Shown: positions 16,040-26,118 of the stretch, piece by piece
Position numbering within the stretch: the first letter of the stretch is position 1
Layout: each line of letters begins with the position of its first letter
NCBI RefSeq assembly: GCF_014196495.1
Contig: NZ_JACIDT010000002.1
Span: 186,001 to 250,000, forward strand
DNA from: Sphingobium jiangsuense
GTDB lineage: Bacteria; Pseudomonadota; Alphaproteobacteria; Sphingomonadales; Sphingomonadaceae
Direction of reading: 5' to 3'
DNA: 64,000 nt
Notes under the pieces: model-generated
The model's database searches: none
Told to the model about the DNA's origin: nothing
What the model saw: the letters and a program-made list of their open reading frames with translations, nothing else
Translations under genes and position numbers: made by a program

Positions 16040-18457
16040 TCAGGCCACCTGACGCAGCGGCTGCTGCCGGGCCTCCGCCGCCGCCGTGTCGCGCAGCAGG
16101 ACCGGGCGGAAGACGAGGTGCAGCATATGCGGCTCGTCCTCCGCGACTGAGGGCGGCGTGAACATCAGGAAGGCGCTGGCCTGGGTGCAGTGATAGAGGC
16201 CGGGAGCGCTCTGCTCCATGCCGTCGCAGATCGGCGCGGCGGGCAGCGCCGCCCTGTGCGTCTGCACCGACATATAGGACCCGACCATGCGGAAGCTCGC
16301 CTCCTCGATCTGGAACCAGTCGCACAGCTGGCCGATCATCACGATCGCGGTGAAGCGGCCCGCCCCGATCGGCACCAGCGCGCGATAATAGCCCTCGCTG
16401 GTGGGATAGGCGGTGATGTCCATCTGCGTGTGGCTCCCGCCCGCCGTCAGCAGCACGGGCAGGCGCAGGCCGCCGGTCTGGAAATCCGTCGCCTTCAGGT
16501 CCAGCCCGAAGCGGCGGGTGAGCAGCAGCGACAGCGTTTCCGCCATGCCGTAGCCGCGCAGCTCGCCGGGCTGGTAGATGCGCTCGCGCACCGCCATCGT
16601 GTGGAAGGCGCCGTGGCGGCGCATGTTGCGGGCGGCCGCCTCGCAATCCATCAGCCTGATCTTGTCGGTGCTGCCCATGTTCACGTCATGGACGAAGGAC
16701 TGGATCATCGCGATCTCGTCCTGCGTCGGCAGGAACAGCAGCCGCGCGAGGCTGGCCGTGGCCATGCGCCGCGCGCTCTCGTCGCCCCATGAGGCCGGGG
16801 CGGCGTGCCAGCCGCGATCCTCCTGCCCGACGAAGGCGAAGCAGGCGGCCTGCGCCTTAGCGCGCATCGCATTCTGCGCCGGGTCGCCTTCCGCATTGTC
16901 GCGGCGGGGCTGGCCGTCCTTGCCGTAATAGAGCACCGACCCCTGCGGGATGGTGCAGAATTCCTCCATCAGCGCGATATATTGGAAGATCGCGAACAGC
17001 CCGTCCGTTTCATAATGGCGGAAGTCGATCAGCCCCTTCTTGTCGAGGCCGGTGAAGGATTCCTCGCGCAGCAGGAAATAGCGCCCGGCCACGCGCAGGT
17101 TCATCTCGCTTTCGAGCACGGACGTCAGCACGTTCTGGATCGTGCCGACGCTGCCCAGGTCGACCAGCATCACCGCATCGCCATCCTCGACGCCGTGCAG
17201 GCGGAGATGGGCGAGCAGCCCTTCGCGGAACTGCGCGGAGCGGGTACGGATGCGCTCGATATTCTCCGGTTCCAGCAGGGTCTGGAGGAAGGTCGGGCCA
17301 TCCTCTTCCCGCGCGATCTTGCGGGTTTCCTGCGCGGTGAAGAGCAGCTGGTTGCAGGCCATTTCCCGCGTGCCCAGCATCGACGCGCCGCTGAACTTCA
17401 TCTTGCCGGTGAGCAGATAGTTGCGGATCGCCCGCTCGTCGGTGAAGCTGGAGGCGAGCGCGGTGAAGCGGCTGACCTCCGCCATGCCGATCTGGCCGGC
17501 CCGGTGCGGATAGGCCCGCTCGAACGCCTTGGCGAGCAGATAGCCGTCGCGCAGCAGGAAGAGCAATTTCGGCTTCTTGCCGGTTTCCGCCTCGAAGGCG
17601 TCGGCTTCGGCCGCCAGCCAGTGGGTGAAGCCGCGCATGATCGGGCCGAGCACGCCATAGCCGAAATCCTCGACCGGATCGTCGCTGTGGTGCAGGGCGA
17701 TCTGCGCCCGGTGCGGCTGGAACACCGGCATGGTGCGCCGCGCGTCCCGCTCCATCAGCGTGGAGGCGATCGCTTCCAGCCGCAGGCGGGTGGCCTGATG
17801 CTCCTGGAATTGCAGGAAATGCACGGCATGGATGCCCAGCTCGCGCGGCGCCTCGACGTCTGCCGCCTGGTTGTCGCCCAGATGGGCGATGGCGTCGGGC
17901 GATACGCCCAGATCCTCCAGCACATGGCCGAACAGGCCCTTATATTTGCCGCAGCCATAATCGCAGGAGCAATAGATCCGGTCGATCCGGTCGAGCAGTT
18001 CCTGCCCGGCGGTGCGGGCGATCAAGTCCCGCAGCTGCGCTTCGGGCCAGTAGATGTCGGAGACGATGATGACCTTGAGCCCGCGCTTCTTCGCCTCCGT
18101 GATGAGGTCGACGACCGGACGGAAGGCAAAGCAATGCCGCGCCTCTGCATCCAGTTCGGCGGCGATCAGGCCGGAATGACGGTCCTCACCGGCGCGGGAA
18201 AGGTTGCGGTAAATATCCTCGATGAAGATTTCCTCGCGCTCCGGCTCCAGCTGGAGCGCGCGGCGGGCTTTCTGTTCCGCGCGGACGCGCACTTCCATGC
18301 CGCGTCCGTCGGGGAAAAGCTCGTGGAACACGTCGTTGGGCCGATGCACGTTACGCCAGATCAGCGTGTCGAAGCAGTCGAGCGACAGGATTTCGACCGA
18401 GTCCGGCAGTTGGTCGAGAAAGCCCTCGATTTCCCAGGCGTGGATGGCGTCTTTCAT
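16040..18457 (-). CDS. Large HAD-superfamily protein (COG5610-like), beside flagellins
   Basis: 805 aa. Residues about 22-240 form a HAD domain. Motif I is ILSLDCFDTLIWRN (nucleophile D27), motif II lies in KVIIVSDIYW, and the acidic motif in AHLGDNQAADVEAP. The residue two after the nucleophile is Phe (F29), not Asp, as in dehalogenase-type members, so simple phosphatase activity is doubtful. The rest (240-805) has no domain I can name, but LLFLLRDGYLLAKAF is typical of this family in glycan clusters. A sigma-28-like element at 18494-18520 and its place next to two flagellin genes suggest co-expression with the filament, possibly for flagellin or surface modification (inference). Confidence 0.75.
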   Translation of the reverse strand: MKDAIHAWEIEGFLDQLPDSVEILSLDCFDTLIWRNVHRPNDVFHELFPDGRGMEVRVRAEQKARRALQLEPEREEIFIEDIYRNLSRAGEDRHSGLIAAELDAEARHCFAFRPVVDLITEAKKRGLKVIIVSDIYWPEAQLRDLIARTAGQELLDRIDRIYCSCDYGCGKYKGLFGHVLEDLGVSPDAIAHLGDNQAADVEAPRELGIHAVHFLQFQEHQATRLRLEAIASTLMERDARRTMPVFQPHRAQIALHHSDDPVEDFGYGVLGPIMRGFTHWLAAEADAFEAETGKKPKLLFLLRDGYLLAKAFERAYPHRAGQIGMAEVSRFTALASSFTDERAIRNYLLTGKMKFSGASMLGTREMACNQLLFTAQETRKIAREEDGPTFLQTLLEPENIERIRTRSAQFREGLLAHLRLHGVEDGDAVMLVDLGSVGTIQNVLTSVLESEMNLRVAGRYFLLREESFTGLDKKGLIDFRHYETDGLFAIFQYIALMEEFCTIPQGSVLYYGKDGQPRRDNAEGDPAQNAMRAKAQAACFAFVGQEDRGWHAAPASWGDESARRMATASLARLLFLPTQDEIAMIQSFVHDVNMGSTDKIRLMDCEAAARNMRRHGAFHTMAVRERIYQPGELRGYGMAETLSLLLTRRFGLDLKATDFQTGGLRLPVLLTAGGSHTQMDITAYPTSEGYYRALVPIGAGRFTAIVMIGQLCDWFQIEEASFRMVGSYMSVQTHRAALPAAPICDGMEQSAPGLYHCTQASAFLMFTPPSVAEDEPHMLHLVFRPVLLRDTAAAEARQQPLRQVA

Positions 18458-18493
18458 CGGATTTGCGTCTCCCCATCGACCCTCATCCCTGCG

Positions 18494-18520
18494 GGATCGG
18501 GCCCAATACGCCTGCCCTTA
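18494..18520 (-). promoter_or_regulatory. Candidate sigma-28 promoter of the HAD-superfamily gene
   Basis: On the minus strand: TAAGGGCA, an 11 bp spacer, CCCGATCC. Spacing and the CCGAT core match sigma-28 promoters; the -35 box matches only in part. About 37 bp before the ATG at 18457. Confidence 0.45.
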
Positions 18521-18653
18521 TTAAGGAATAAGGTTTCCCAAGGGTTAATTATGGCGGCCGGGAGAGGCGGCCGCGCGAGGTAAGGCGATGCTATTCTTCG
18601 CGGATATGGGCGCGGAGGGCTGGCTTGGATGAAGGGTGGACCTCCGCCTTTAC

Positions 18654-18731
18654 CGTCACCCCAGCGCAGGCTGGGGTCGCAGCCCATGGCGCGCGTCGCC
18701 TTCTGAGATGCCAGCCTTCGCTGGCATGACG
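18654..18731. repeat. Palindromic intergenic repeat, family II, copy 1
   Basis: Two short hairpins (CCCCAGCGCAGGCTGGGG and ATGCCAGCCTTCGCTGGCAT) joined by about 30 bp containing GCCCATGGCGCGCGTCGCC. Outer ends are CGTCACC and CATGACG. Three more copies occur at 44033-44110 (inverted), 51825-51902 and 55421-55495. Confidence 0.85.
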
Positions 18732-18804
18732 CGATAGGAATGGCAAGGATTTGGCCCAAAGCCGCCGTCCACCGAAACCTGCCTGCAACGGTCGCCGAAA
18801 ACGA

Positions 18805-18840
18805 AAAAGACCCTCGTTCCAGAGGGGGAACGAGGGTCCG
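18805..18840 (-). terminator. Terminator of flagellin gene 1
   Basis: On the minus strand, stem GACCCTCGTTCC / GGAACGAGGGTC with a 6 nt loop, followed by TTTTTCG. The equivalent hairpin of flagellin gene 2 lies at 20062-20096 and is nearly the same sequence. Confidence 0.9.
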
Positions 18841-18890
18841 TTCGTGCCCGGCGGCACTGGTGCCGTTCGGGCCTTTTCCCTTTGCAGGGA

Positions 18891-18973
18891 CACCCCTTCG
18901 CCACATGGGGGACTAAAATGTACCGAAGAGGCGATCGACCGGCCGGTGGATGGACATGCCACCGGCCGGTCTG
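18891..18973 (-). other. Structured 3' UTR of flagellin gene 1
   Basis: Between the stop at 18990 and the terminator the transcript can form two hairpins. One is a perfect 13 bp stem (GACCGGCCGGTGG at 18937-18949 with CCACCGGCCGGTC at 18959-18971). The other is a shorter CCCC/GGGG stem at 18893-18910 next to GACTA. The same order of elements occurs after flagellin gene 2 (20142-20218). Function unknown; mRNA stability or translation control is possible. Confidence 0.6.
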
Positions 18974-18989
18974 GGGGAGGTGCGCTGTC

Positions 18990-19907
18990 TTACTGGATCA
19001 GCTTGAGAACATTCTGCTGCGTCTGGTTCGCCTGGGCGAGCATCGCGGTGGAGGCCTGGCTCAATATCTGGGCCTTGGCGAGCTGGGTCGTCTCGGCCGA
19101 GAAATCGACATCCTCGATGCGGGAGCGCGCTTCGGTCAGGTTGGTGACGGTCGCGTCGATATTGTTGATCGTGGCCGACAGGCGGTTCTGGCTGGCGCCG
19201 AGGCTGGCCCGGTTGGCGGCCACGGCGGTCAGCGCGGCGTCGAGCTGGGCGAGAGCGTCCGAGGCATTGGCGGCGGTGGACAGGTCGATTTCCTTGCCGC
19301 CCGTGCCGGCGCTGGCATCCCATGCGGTGCCGGTGTCGGGGGTGTTGTCGGCCGACTTCTTGATGCCGAGCGCCGCCGTCGAGCTGTTCTGGATGCTGAT
19401 CTGCACCGTATCGGTCGCGCTGGTGCCGGTCTGGATCGTCACATTGGTGCCGACCGCGGTGCCCGCACCGGATCCGTCGAGGTCGGTCACGCCGCCCAGC
19501 AGGTTGACGCCGTTGAAATTGCTGTTCTTGGCGATCTGGTCGATCTGGTCGAGCAGCGCGCCGGCTTCGGAATTGATCGCCTTGCGGTCGCTGTCTTCCA
19601 TCGTGCCGTTGGCGGACTGGACGGCCAGTTCGCGGACGCGCTGGATCAGGTCGCTGATCTGGCCGAGCGAGGCTTCCGCCGTCTGGGCGAGCGAGATGCC
19701 GTCATTGGCGTTGCGCTGCGCGGCCTGGAGGCCCTTGATCTGCGCGGTCATCTTGGTGGCGATGGCGAGGCCCGCCGCGTCGTCCTTCGCGCTGTTGATG
19801 CGCTTGCCCGACGACAGGCGCTCCATCGACGCGGCGAGCGAGTTGCTGGCGGAAGTGGACGCCGTGTTGGCGCGCATCGCTGAAATATTCGTTCCGATAA
19901 CAGTCAT
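18990..19907 (-). CDS. fliC: Flagellin 1
   Basis: Filament subunit, 305 aa. The N-terminal D0/D1 ([20 protein letters not shown] then [17 protein letters not shown]) and C-terminal D1/D0 ([20 protein letters not shown] then [15 protein letters not shown]) are conserved, and the variable middle is short. It differs from flagellin 2 at roughly 21 positions by eye, mostly around residues 103-185. It has its own sigma-28-like promoter (19973-19999) and terminator, so the two are separate transcription units. Product ends in Gln. Confidence 0.96.
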   Translation of the reverse strand: MTVIGTNISAMRANTASTSASNSLAASMERLSSGKRINSAKDDAAGLAIATKMTAQIKGLQAAQRNANDGISLAQTAEASLGQISDLIQRVRELAVQSANGTMEDSDRKAINSEAGALLDQIDQIAKNSNFNGVNLLGGVTDLDGSGAGTAVGTNVTIQTGTSATDTVQISIQNSSTAALGIKKSADNTPDTGTAWDASAGTGGKEIDLSTAANASDALAQLDAALTAVAANRASLGASQNRLSATINNIDATVTNLTEARSRIEDVDFSAETTQLAKAQILSQASTAMLAQANQTQQNVLKLIQ

Positions 19908-19972
19908 GGTTTAAGTCCCTCTATTCCCTCTGATTTCCCCAGACCGTCGGTTTCCCGTCGGCCATATCCATC

Positions 19973-19999
19973 AGAACGGCAGGGCGCGGGCATTCTTTA
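19973..19999 (-). promoter_or_regulatory. Sigma-28 promoter of flagellin gene 1
   Basis: Minus strand: TAAAGAAT, 11 bp, GCCGTTCT. The -35 box and spacing match the TAAAGTTT-N11-GCCGATAA consensus well, and the -10 core is GCCGTT. About 65 bp before the ATG at 19907. Confidence 0.8.
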
Positions 20000-20061
20000 A
20001 TGACCGGCGGAAAAAAATGGAAAATTTTCCATTTACCATTAAAATTCAATGCTTTAGATAA

Positions 20062-20096
20062 GAAAAACCCTCGCTCCAGAGGGAGGAGCGAGGGTT
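20062..20096 (-). terminator. Terminator of flagellin gene 2
   Basis: Minus strand: perfect 12 bp stem AACCCTCGCTCC / GGAGCGAGGGTT with a 6 nt loop, followed by TTTTTCTT. It separates the two flagellin transcription units. Confidence 0.9.
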
Positions 20097-20141
20097 CAGA
20101 ATAAGGCTATATATATTTATGGGCCCGTCCTTTGGGGAAAA

Positions 20142-20218
20142 CCCCCCGCCACGTTGGGGGACTATGATGTGACGAAGGGTTGACCGGGCGCCGGCGGGAC
20201 GGCCGCCGCCACCCGGTC
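20142..20218 (-). other. Structured 3' UTR of flagellin gene 2
   Basis: Counterpart of 18891-18973. A CCCCC/GGGGG hairpin (20142-20160) next to GACTAT, and a GC-rich hairpin framed by GACCGGG (20182) and CCCGGTC (20212-20218). Stem sequences differ from copy 1, but pairing and order are kept. Confidence 0.6.
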
Positions 20219-20232
20219 TTGTCAGCCGATGC

Positions 20233-21150
20233 TTAGCCGATCAGCTTGAGCACGTTCTGCTGCGTCTGGTTCGCCTGGGCGAGCATCGCGGTGGAAGCCT
20301 GGCTCAATATCTGGGCCTTGGCGAGCTGGGTCGTCTCGGCCGAGAAATCGACATCCTCGATGCGGGAGCGCGCTTCGGTCAGGTTGGTGACGGTCGCGTC
20401 GATATTGTTGACCGTCGCCGACAGGCGGTTCTGGCTGGCGCCGAGTCCCGCACGGTTGGCGGCGACCGCGGTCAGCGCGGAGTCGAGCTGGGTGAGAGCA
20501 GCCGAGGCGTTGGCGGCGGTGGACAGGTCGATTTCCTTGCCGCCCGTGCCGGCGCTGGCGTTCCAGGCGGTGCCGGTGTCGGGGGTGTTGTCGGCCGACT
20601 TCTTGATGCCGAGCGCCGCCGTCGAGCTGTTCTCGATGGTGACCGCAACCGTGTCGGAGGCGCTGGTGCCGGTCTGGATCGTCACATTGGTACCGACCGC
20701 CGTCGCACCGCCCGAACCGTCGAGGTCGGTCACGCCGCCCAGCAGGTTCACGCCGTTGAAGTTGGTGGTCTTGGCGATCTGGTCGATCTGGTCGAGCAGC
20801 GCACCCGCTTCGGCGTTGATCGCCTTGCGGTCGTCGTCGACCATCGTGCCGTTGGCGGACTGGACGGCCAGTTCGCGGACGCGCTGGATCAGGTCGCTGA
20901 TCTGGCCGAGAGCGGCTTCCGCCGTCTGGGCGAGCGAGATGCCGTCATTGGCGTTGCGCTGCGCGGCCTGCAGGCCGTTGATCTGCGCGGTCATCTTGGT
21001 GGCGATGGCGAGGCCCGCCGCGTCGTCCTTCGCGCTGTTGATGCGCTTGCCCGACGACAGGCGCTCCATCGACGCGGCGAGCGAGTTGCTGGCCGACGTC
21101 GATGCGGTGTTCGCACGCATCGCCGAAATATTCGTTCCGATGACAGTCAT
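20233..21150 (-). CDS. fliC: Flagellin 2
   Basis: Filament subunit, 305 aa, about 93% identical to flagellin 1 by eye count, with the same domain layout and no insertions or deletions. Differences cluster in the D1/D2 part (for example [14 protein letters not shown] instead of [14 protein letters not shown]). Product ends in Gly. Upstream at 21212-21238 is a sigma-28-like promoter. The conserved terminal domains and differing surface parts point to maintained paralogues in a mixed filament, not a recent assembly duplicate. Confidence 0.96.
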   Translation of the reverse strand: MTVIGTNISAMRANTASTSASNSLAASMERLSSGKRINSAKDDAAGLAIATKMTAQINGLQAAQRNANDGISLAQTAEAALGQISDLIQRVRELAVQSANGTMVDDDRKAINAEAGALLDQIDQIAKTTNFNGVNLLGGVTDLDGSGGATAVGTNVTIQTGTSASDTVAVTIENSSTAALGIKKSADNTPDTGTAWNASAGTGGKEIDLSTAANASAALTQLDSALTAVAANRAGLGASQNRLSATVNNIDATVTNLTEARSRIEDVDFSAETTQLAKAQILSQASTAMLAQANQTQQNVLKLIG

Positions 21151-21211
21151 GGTTGTTCCCTTTCTGCTTTCCTGGATCGCGGCCGAGGGGGCTGTGGCGA
21201 CCTCAAGCCCG

Positions 21212-21238
21212 ATAACGGTGACCGGAAGAAAAGATTTA
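21212..21238 (-). promoter_or_regulatory. Sigma-28 promoter of flagellin gene 2
   Basis: Minus strand: TAAATCTT, 11 bp, ACCGTTAT. Same spacing and CCGTT core as the flagellin 1 promoter; about 62 bp before the ATG at 21150. Confidence 0.75.
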
Positions 21239-21245
21239 GGGGCGA

Positions 21246-21278
21246 CCCGGCAGAATTTTCCGGCAGGGTTTTGCCGGG
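21246..21278. promoter_or_regulatory. ftr-like palindrome upstream of flagellin 2
   Basis: CCGGCAGGGTTTTGCCGG (21260-21277), preceded by another CCCGGCAG half-site at 21246. It resembles the array at 8293-8342, just upstream of the flagellin 2 -35 box, a location suited to regulation by the adjacent FlbD-like protein. Confidence 0.5.
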
Positions 21279-21507
21279 CGGTGGCAGACCATGCGGATAC
21301 CCGGAACGCTCGCGCGCGCGACGCGGAAGAAACGGCGGAAGCGGCGGATTTTTTAACGGGGAAAGCCCCTGTTAACGACGATTTTGCCGGTGGGGCCTCG
21401 GCCTCGTTTCCATAAAAATCATTGAAAAACAGTCAGTTGAAAAGATGCAGGATTCTTTTGCCGGAAGCGGAAAAAAATTGCCGTCCGGGCGGCAGAACCG
21501 GCCTTTG

Positions 21508-21522
21508 TTAACCATATACTAA
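21508..21522 (+). promoter_or_regulatory. CtrA-like box before the sigma-54 activator gene
   Basis: TTAA-N7-CTAA, one mismatch from the CtrA consensus TTAA-N7-TTAA, about 90 bp before the activator start. Early flagellar genes are under CtrA in many alphaproteobacteria. By chance about two such 7/8 matches would be expected in this GC-rich window, so weight comes from position. Confidence 0.45.
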
Positions 21523-21611
21523 GTGTTTGGGCGCAGAAACGGCTTCATCGGATGGATGGCAGCAAGGCGCGGGGGCGCCGGACCATCCCTAAAGATGGGG
21601 ACTGAAAAAAG

Positions 21612-22898
<1,287 letters not shown>

Positions 22899-22921
22899 GC
22901 GGCCTTTAGGGGGACAAGCCG

Positions 22922-23278
22922 ATGAACGGGATTACCACCGACAGCATCATGGCGCTGCGCAGTGCGATCCTGCAACGCAATGCCGCGCTGCGCGATGTCG
23001 CCTCGACCGGCGGCGCCGCCGACGCCGCGGGGGTGCAGGGCGCCGGGTCGGGCCAGAAGGCCGACTTCGCCGACAGCCTCAAATCCGCGCTGGAAAAGGT
23101 CAACGGCCTTCAGGCCGAGGCGAGCGAGGCGTCGGCCGCGTTCGAACGCGGCGAGACCACCGACATCGCGGCGGTGATGCTGTCGAAGCAGAAGGCGTCG
23201 CTGGGGTTCGAGGCGACGCTTCAGGTCCGCAACAAATTGCTGTCCGCCTACAAGGACATCATGAGCATGCCGGTATGA
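22922..23278 (+). CDS. fliE: Hook-basal body complex protein FliE
   Basis: 118 aa adapter between the MS ring and the rod. The family core is FADSLKSALEKVNGLQAEAS then ERGETTDIAAVMLSKQKASL and FEATLQVRNKLLSAYKDIM. It starts 23 bp after the activator gene with AGGGGGACAAG as ribosome binding site, so it is likely cotranscribed with it. Confidence 0.94.
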   Translation: MNGITTDSIMALRSAILQRNAALRDVASTGGAADAAGVQGAGSGQKADFADSLKSALEKVNGLQAEASEASAAFERGETTDIAAVMLSKQKASLGFEATLQVRNKLLSAYKDIMSMPV

Positions 23279-23309
23279 CGGCGGGTCGTAGCAAGGAAAG
23301 TTGGCAATC

Positions 23310-25094
23310 ATGAGTGACAGTGCAGCAACAGCCGCCCCGGCGCTGCCCGCCGTTTCCGCTTCCGGCGGGGCCGTGGGCAAGGGGGGCGTGGATGCGCTCC
23401 GCGCGCGGTTCACCGGCCTGCTCGGCCAGCCCGCCGTCGCCCGCAGCCTGCCCATGCTGGGCCTGCTCGGCGTGGTGGGCGCTGCCGCGCTGGCGTGGAT
23501 GGCCCTGCGCGAGCCGCCGCAGCGCGACCTGTTCCGGGGCCTGCCGGATGGCGACAAGGCCGCCGTCGCCGATGTGCTCGACAAGAATGCGGTGCCCTAC
23601 AAGTTCGACAGGAACAACGGCTCCATCACCGTGGCCGAGGACGATTATTTCAAGGCGAAGATGATGCTCGCCTCCGAAGGGCTGCCCAAGAGCGCGCCCG
23701 ACGGCAGCAGCATGATCGACAATATGCCGATGGGCGCCAGCCGCGCGGTGGAGAATGAAAAGCTGCGCTCGGCGCGCGAAATGGACCTCGCCCGCACGAT
23801 CGAGGCGATCGACGCGGTCGAAAGCGCGCGCATCCATCTGGCCGTCGAGGCGCCCAGCGTGTTCCTGCGCGACCGGAGCAAGCCGCAGGCGTCGGTGATG
23901 CTGCGGCTGGCGCAGGGGCGCAGCCTGTCGGACGATCAGGTCCGCGCGATCGTGCATCTGGTCGCGTCCTCGGTGCCCAATCTGGCGCCGGAAAATGTGT
24001 CGGTGGTCGATCAGAACGGGCATCTCCTGTCCAATGTCGACGGCGCGGAAGGGGAAACCAACCGCCAGATCGCGGTGCAGGCGCGGATCGAGGAGCGCTA
24101 TCGCCAGGCGGTCATCGCGCTGCTGACGCCGATCGTCGGCGCGGGCAAATTCTCGACCGAGGTGCATGCCGAGGTCAATTTCAACGAACGCCAGGCGACG
24201 CGCGAAACCTATCCGCAGGAAGAGGCGCGGTTGCGCGCCGAAACCGGCAGCTGGCAGGCGACCAAGCCGGGCGATCAGGCCAATGGCGAGGCGGGCGGCA
24301 TTCCCGGCGCCCTTGCCAACCAGCCGCCCTTGCCCGCGCAGCCCGGAACGCAGGCCGCCAACGTCCAGCAGGCCGGGGCCGCGACCGATCCGCAGTCGGC
24401 CAGCGCGAACGGGCAGGCCGTGCCGGAACTGGCGCCGATGCGCACGCAGGAAAGCTATAACCGCAATTTCGAGCTGGGCCGGGAAATCTCCGTCACCCGC
24501 GACGCCATCGGCACGGTCAAGCGCCTGTCGGTCGCGGTGGCGCTCGACAACGGGCCGGACGGCAAGCCGCGCAAGGCGGAGGAAGTCGCCGCGCTTGAAG
24601 CGCTGGTCAAGAGCGCGGTCGGCTTCGATCAGGCGCGCGGCGACGTGGTCGCGCTGTCCGCCCGCGGTTTCGCGAAGCTGGACGAGGATGCCGGGGCTCC
24701 GCCCGTCTATGAGGCTGACTGGTTCAAGATGCTTGTGCGCAATCTTTCCGCCCTCGCGGTGGTCGCGGTCCTCATCTTCGGCATCGGCCGGCCGATGCTG
24801 AAGAAGATGGGCGGCGGCAGGAAGGCCGATGGCGCGCCGGGCGCGCCCGGCGCCGCCGGTGCCGCGCCCTCGGTCGAACGCACCGCGCTGGGCAACGAGA
24901 TTTCGCAGGAGCTGCTGCGGTCCGCTCAGGAAAACCCGAACCAGACCGTCACGCTCGACATGATCAGCTCGACGCCGGACTACGCCCAGCGCGCCGACCT
25001 GATCCGCAACTTCGTGAAGCAGGATCCGGATCGCGCCGCTCTGGTGGTGCGCGACTTGCTCCGCGAAAACCGCAAGGCCAAAGAAAATGCCTGA
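23310..25094 (+). CDS. fliF: Flagellar MS-ring protein FliF
   Basis: 594 aa membrane ring. The first membrane segment is near residues 45-65 (LPMLGLLGVVGAAALAWMAL), followed by the ring-building motifs (KNAVPYKFDRNNGSITV, ARIHLAVEAPSVFLRD), a Pro/Ala/Gln-rich linker around 320-375 and the second membrane segment near 475-495. The C-terminal tail (STPDYAQRADLIRNFVKQDP) binds FliG. I used the ATG at 23310; a TTG at 23301 is in frame but too close to the AAGGAAAG site. It overlaps fliG by 8 bp. Confidence 0.96.
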   Translation: MSDSAATAAPALPAVSASGGAVGKGGVDALRARFTGLLGQPAVARSLPMLGLLGVVGAAALAWMALREPPQRDLFRGLPDGDKAAVADVLDKNAVPYKFDRNNGSITVAEDDYFKAKMMLASEGLPKSAPDGSSMIDNMPMGASRAVENEKLRSAREMDLARTIEAIDAVESARIHLAVEAPSVFLRDRSKPQASVMLRLAQGRSLSDDQVRAIVHLVASSVPNLAPENVSVVDQNGHLLSNVDGAEGETNRQIAVQARIEERYRQAVIALLTPIVGAGKFSTEVHAEVNFNERQATRETYPQEEARLRAETGSWQATKPGDQANGEAGGIPGALANQPPLPAQPGTQAANVQQAGAATDPQSASANGQAVPELAPMRTQESYNRNFELGREISVTRDAIGTVKRLSVAVALDNGPDGKPRKAEEVAALEALVKSAVGFDQARGDVVALSARGFAKLDEDAGAPPVYEADWFKMLVRNLSALAVVAVLIFGIGRPMLKKMGGGRKADGAPGAPGAAGAAPSVERTALGNEISQELLRSAQENPNQTVTLDMISSTPDYAQRADLIRNFVKQDPDRAALVVRDLLRENRKAKENA

Positions 25095-26118
25095 AGCCGC
25101 TCTCGCCGACGAAAACAGGGAAGCCAACCCGCTGCACGGCAGCGCGGCGGCGGCGGTGCTGCTGATGCTGTTCAGCGAGGACGAGGCCGCCGAGATCCTC
25201 TCCCGCCTCGAACCCGACGAGGTGCGCCAGCTCGGCTTCGCGATGTACGATGTCGCCGATGTGGAGATTGACGAGGTCAATCAGGCGCTCGACCAGTTCG
25301 TCAACAAGGCGAAGCGGCGCACGACCATCGGCTACGGCGCGCCGCGCCATATTCGCGGCGCGATGCACAAGGCGCTGGGCCCCGAGCGCGCGGACAATAT
25401 ATTGGCGCGCATCACGCCGCCGACCGCCTCGACCAAGCTCACCATGCTCAAGTGGATGGAGGCGCGCGAAATCGCCGCCATCATCGAAAACGAGCATCCG
25501 CAGGTGATGGCGGTGGTCCTCACCCATCTGGAACCGCGCGTCGCGGCCGACGTGCTCTCGATGCTTCCGGCCGCGTGGCAGGAGGACGTGGTCTATCGCG
25601 TCGCCACGCTCGGCCCGGTGCCGCTGGAGGCGCTGGACGAGCTGGAGATCATCCTCGCCAACGCGCCGATAGCGACCAGCACGGGCGCCACCTCGCAGCG
25701 GGGCGGCACCAGCGAGGCCGCCGCGATCATGAACAATGTCCGCAAGGACATGGAACAGCGGATCATCAAGGCGCTGAACAAGCGGGACAAGAACGTCGCC
25801 CAGACGATCGAGGAGGAGATGTTCATCTTCGACAACCTGATCGACCTCGACGACAAGAATATGGGCGCGCTGCTGCGCGGCGTCGATACCGAGCTGTTGA
25901 CCATCGCGCTCAAGGGGGCGAACGAGATGCTGAAGGCCAAGATGCTGGGCTGCATGTCCCAGCGCGCGGCCCAGTCGATCCAGGACGAGATGGAAGAACG
26001 CGGCCCGATGCGTCTGGCCGAGGTGATCGAGGCGCAGAAGGCGGTGGTCTCGCAGGCGCGCCGCCTCGCCGAACAGGGCGTCATCATGCTTGCCGCGAAG
26101 GGGGACGAATTTGTCTAG
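25087..26118 (+). CDS. fliG: Flagellar motor switch protein FliG
   Basis: 343 aa rotor protein that contacts the stator. The N-terminal FliF-binding part has HGSAAAAVLLMLFSEDEAAE. The EHPQV motif is in IIENEHPQVMAVVLTHLEPR. The C-terminal torque helix contains charged residues (DDKNMGALLRGVDTELLTIA). It overlaps fliF and fliH, in standard order. Confidence 0.96.
   Translation: MPEAALADENREANPLHGSAAAAVLLMLFSEDEAAEILSRLEPDEVRQLGFAMYDVADVEIDEVNQALDQFVNKAKRRTTIGYGAPRHIRGAMHKALGPERADNILARITPPTASTKLTMLKWMEAREIAAIIENEHPQVMAVVLTHLEPRVAADVLSMLPAAWQEDVVYRVATLGPVPLEALDELEIILANAPIATSTGATSQRGGTSEAAAIMNNVRKDMEQRIIKALNKRDKNVAQTIEEEMFIFDNLIDLDDKNMGALLRGVDTELLTIALKGANEMLKAKMLGCMSQRAAQSIQDEMEERGPMRLAEVIEAQKAVVSQARRLAEQGVIMLAAKGDEFV

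Larger units (their letters stand above)
21151..21611. other. Divergent control region between flagellin 2 and the sigma-54 activator
   Basis: 461 bp without a gene. It holds the flagellin 2 promoter (21212-21238), CGGCA/TGCCG palindromes (21246-21278, 21456-21483), an inverted repeat TTAACGGGG / CCCTGTTAA (21353-21375) and a CtrA-like box (21508-21522). No coding potential was accepted. Confidence 0.7.

Noticed and set aside
16805..18583. 592-codon plus-strand open frame opposite the HAD gene
   Set aside because: Antisense frame with Arg/Gln/Ala bias; the minus-strand frame has real HAD motifs, a promoter and a terminator.
18990..21150. Flagellin tandem as an assembly duplication
   Set aside because: The copies differ at about 21 residues and have different promoters and 3' UTR stem sequences, so they are true paralogues.
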